Positions 7,678-9,645 of a DNA stretch of 9,645 bases are shown piece by piece (position 1 is the first letter of the stretch; each line of letters begins with the position of its first letter). The DNA is taken from positions 1 through 9,645 of the forward strand of contig JAKAJX010000088.1 in the NCBI GenBank assembly GCA_021824855.1. The letters run 5' to 3'. The notes under the pieces are model-generated. The model was not told the DNA's origin. It saw only the letters and a program-made list of their open reading frames with translations, and ran no database searches. The translations under genes and the position numbers were made by a program. Origin of the DNA: Bacteroidota bacterium (GTDB lineage: Bacteria > Bacteroidota > Bacteroidia > Chitinophagales > Chitinophagaceae).

Positions 7678-8778
7678 TTAATGCATTGGCTTATTTTTTT
7701 TTAAATCTTTCATAGAAAATAATCCTATTATTGTTACAGTTAATCCCAATAAACCACCTATGATAGTTGCCCAATACCATTTTAATTTATTTACTTTTAA
7801 GGGTAGTTCGGGATAATCTACAATTTGAATGGTTGGTGTTTCTTGAATAAGTGCGGTTTTACTAACCTCCAAATTTTTCACTATTTCGGTATAGATAGCA
7901 GATAAAACCAACTTATCTCGAGCAGATATTTCGGCAGTAACGGAGGAGGTTGTGTATGCCGGGTTAAGGTCAATTAATTTTCCGGTTTCGGCAGATGAAA
8001 CATAAGTTTGTTTATTTAATAGCATCCCAATACTATCGGCTCTTTTTTGTAATCTTTCAACATTTCTTTTTAATCTGTTGGTCTTAGTATCAACATAAAA
8101 GTCGGTAGTTATTTTCAGTAATCTTTCGCAAAAGAGTTGAGTAAATTTTTCATCACGAGTAGTTGCTTCAATTTCAAAAATATTAAGTTTTTTATCGGGC
8201 TTAGAAATAGTTAATTCATTGTCGGTAATGCGACGAATTAATACTTGCAATAAACTATCTTCTAAGCGAAGTTGTTTATTTTTCAAAGGATAAAAATTAA
8301 TTACTTTCCCAATATCTTCGTTTTTTTTCCATTTCTCTTTTAAGTGATAGATTGAGGCATATTGATCGGCCAAAGTAGTGGTGGTATCGCAAGAGTCGCA
8401 GTAGGGAGTTAATAAAGTTTGTTTAACAAAGTGGCTGCTTCTCAAAAGTTCCAAAACATTATCTCCACCAATAATGCCCGAAGCACCCGATAATCCGGTA
8501 ATATCAAATCCTAATTGACCTGCAAATGCAGAAGCCAATGAGCCTCCGGTTGTTTTTGCATCTTCTACTACAAAGGTAAGTTTGGCTGTATAGGTTTTTT
8601 TATAGATAAAAAAATAGCCTATACCCAGAATTGCTCCTGCAATGATGCCACTTAAAAGCCAATTTTTTAGTTGAAGTATTTGCAAAAGGGTACTAAAAAA
8701 ATCGGTTACTATTTTTCTAAAAGAAAATATAGGTTCATTTTCTACATCGTATGATTCATATTCTTCCTGATTTGGCAT
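7678..8778 (-). CDS. Wzz/GumC-like polysaccharide co-polymerase (chain-length determinant), no kinase domain
   Basis: This 366-residue inner-membrane protein has the layout of a Wzz-family co-polymerase, which sets polymer length and couples synthesis to the export channel. A cytoplasmic N-terminus of about 38 residues is followed by membrane helix 1 (about 39-58, WLLSGIIAGAILGIGYFFIY). The start of the large periplasmic domain reads YTAKLTFVVEDAK, and a Gly/Ala/Ser-rich stretch lies at about 78-105. A likely coiled-coil region lies at about 230-310. The proline-containing approach to helix 2 is DYPELPLKVNK (321-331), and helix 2 is at about 334-355. Only about 11 residues follow helix 2, so the tyrosine kinase domain of Wzc-type proteins is absent. 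A CDSC pair (127-130) in the periplasmic part could form a disulfide. The gene starts 43 bases after the stop of the SLBB export gene, as is usual for an export-pore and co-polymerase pair. No -7 element is seen in that short gap. Confidence 0.9.
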   Translation of the reverse strand: MPNQEEYESYDVENEPIFSFRKIVTDFFSTLLQILQLKNWLLSGIIAGAILGIGYFFIYKKTYTAKLTFVVEDAKTTGGSLASAFAGQLGFDITGLSGASGIIGGDNVLELLRSSHFVKQTLLTPYCDSCDTTTTLADQYASIYHLKEKWKKNEDIGKVINFYPLKNKQLRLEDSLLQVLIRRITDNELTISKPDKKLNIFEIEATTRDEKFTQLFCERLLKITTDFYVDTKTNRLKRNVERLQKRADSIGMLLNKQTYVSSAETGKLIDLNPAYTTSSVTAEISARDKLVLSAIYTEIVKNLEVSKTALIQETPTIQIVDYPELPLKVNKLKWYWATIIGGLLGLTVTIIGLFSMKDLKKNKPMH

Positions 8779-8821
8779 ATAAGCTTCTTTGTAAAATAAA
8801 ATTATTTATAATAATTTAATA

Positions 8822-9645
8822 TTATGGTAATAATCTGATGATGGTAACCATAGCAGCCAAAGAAGTTAATAAAGTAGTAATCTCGGTTAAACTCAAAAAT
8901 TTCCTTCTTATACCATCACCTTCGGGAACTACAATTTTACTGCCCGGTAAAACACGTGGATAGGTTCTGAAAAAAAGAAAATGTTTTGTTCTTTTATTCA
9001 TTCCATTACTATACTGTACGTATGATTTATTTAGATAACCTTTATCAGAAATACCTCCGACAGCAGAAATATAATTAATTAATCTATTAGACTGGTAAGC
9101 TACAATTTGCGGATTAAATACACCACCTGTTACTTCTACAAATGACTCTGATTTAGGTATATAAATACTGTCATTTGCTTGTAATAAGAATTGGTTATTT
9201 TTTTGTTCTTGCAGTAAATCAATACCTACTCTTAAACCTTTTCTGAATACTTTAACATTAGCTAAAGCTCCAAAATTGGTTAATCCTCCGCTTCTATCTA
9301 TTAAATCTTTCAGTGTTTCATCTCTTCTTTCAATTTGATAATCTCCCGGAAATAACACTTCGCCTCTTATTTTGGCACTACCAAGTGTATGATAATTTAA
9401 AAGACGTGGTACAAAAATATTGTCAAGAGGTTGTAATTGAAATTGATTGTTGAATGAACGGTTAAGCGAGTCGAGATCAATTCTAATAATATCTACAAGT
9501 CTATTCGAAAGTGTATCCGATTTGTTTTTATTTATACGAGATATTTCTATACGATGTTGTGCTGCTTCGAAACTAAAACCACCGGCAAGGATAATAGCAT
9601 CTGTGGCTGTCATTCCTTCTCTGTAAACAAATGCTCCGGGAGTTC
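8822..9645 (-). CDS. Wza/GumB-like SLBB-domain polysaccharide export protein, 3' part only
   Basis: The frame stays open to the window edge. Upstream of the ATG at 9611-9613 it reads TPGAFVYREG, which runs straight into the conserved MTATDAIILAGG, so this ATG is internal and the gene starts beyond 9645. The 273 visible residues hold repeats of the SLBB fold. The first is the PGAFVYREG...ILAGG unit with its closing strand LDNIFVPR. The second is AKIRGEVLFPGDYQI...LKDLIDRSGGLT, closing with NDSIYIPK. The third is EVTGGVFNPQIVAY...ISAVGGIS, closing with SKIVVPEGDG. The last 25 residues (LTEITTLLTSLAAMVTIIRLLP) form a hydrophobic helix, comparable to the C-terminal helix of Wza that lines the outer-membrane pore. 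The protein should form the periplasm-spanning channel for polymer export. The Poly_export domain and any lipoprotein signal are outside the window. It is the first visible gene of the minus-strand arm, and the operon promoter is probably also outside. Confidence 0.88.
   Translation of the reverse strand, partial: TPGAFVYREGMTATDAIILAGGFSFEAAQHRIEISRINKNKSDTLSNRLVDIIRIDLDSLNRSFNNQFQLQPLDNIFVPRLLNYHTLGSAKIRGEVLFPGDYQIERRDETLKDLIDRSGGLTNFGALANVKVFRKGLRVGIDLLQEQKNNQFLLQANDSIYIPKSESFVEVTGGVFNPQIVAYQSNRLINYISAVGGISDKGYLNKSYVQYSNGMNKRTKHFLFFRTYPRVLPGSKIVVPEGDGIRRKFLSLTEITTLLTSLAAMVTIIRLLP

Noticed and set aside
8822..9613. The SLBB protein as a complete 263-residue gene starting at 9613
   Set aside because: Ten further in-frame codons upstream read TPGAFVYREG, the start of a conserved SLBB unit, so the gene runs off the window.
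1..9645. CRISPR array, tRNA or rRNA genes, insertion sequences, or a defence system
   Set aside because: No spaced direct repeats, no tRNA-like cloverleaf, and no transposase, integrase or nuclease-like protein was seen. The window is filled by surface polysaccharide genes.

Overview
The window is a piece of a cell-surface polysaccharide (capsule or exopolysaccharide) locus from an AT-rich member of the Bacteroidota. The assignment rests on the protein families: a sugar-phosphate transferase ending in GD-x2-AY, two long Wzi-family barrel proteins, a chain-length protein without a kinase domain, and a multi-SLBB export protein with a C-terminal hydrophobic helix. Start codons lack clear Shine-Dalgarno sequences, and one candidate -7 element fits TAnnTTTG. 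I cannot name a genus; Chitinophagales-like is a guess.

The layout is two gene arms that face each other. The left arm (1-4047, plus strand) makes the repeat unit. It holds the 3' end of a family 2 glycosyltransferase (1-432), a DUF1972/GT4 glycosyltransferase (488-1594), a full-length WcaJ-type phosphoglycosyl transferase with membrane and Rossmann-like domains (1694-3106), a strong intrinsic terminator (3151-3180), a candidate promoter (3272-3279), and a second, short phosphoglycosyl transferase (3322-4047) that is about 58% identical by hand count to the catalytic half of the first.

The right arm (4079-9645, minus strand) exports and anchors the polymer. In transcription order it holds the 3' end of a Wza/GumB-like SLBB export protein (from beyond 9645 to 8822), a Wzz/GumC-like polysaccharide co-polymerase (8778-7678), and two tandem Wzi-family outer-membrane proteins (7578-5932 and 5782-4079). 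The arms converge with only 31 bases between stop codons at 4048-4078.

A likely working model has three steps. The phosphoglycosyl transferases load the first sugar phosphate onto undecaprenyl phosphate. The glycosyltransferases extend it. The Wzz-like and SLBB proteins control length and carry the polymer through the envelope, and the Wzi proteins act at the outer membrane. No flippase (Wzx), polymerase (Wzy) or BY-kinase gene lies in the window. All coding content is typical of known families. The most notable points are the doubling of both the initiating enzyme and the Wzi protein, and a Glu-to-Lys change at a normally conserved position in the GT4 enzyme. I found no evidence of a wholly new system, RNA gene, mobile element or CRISPR array. 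No gene-free stretch exceeds 300 bases; the longest is 3107-3321.
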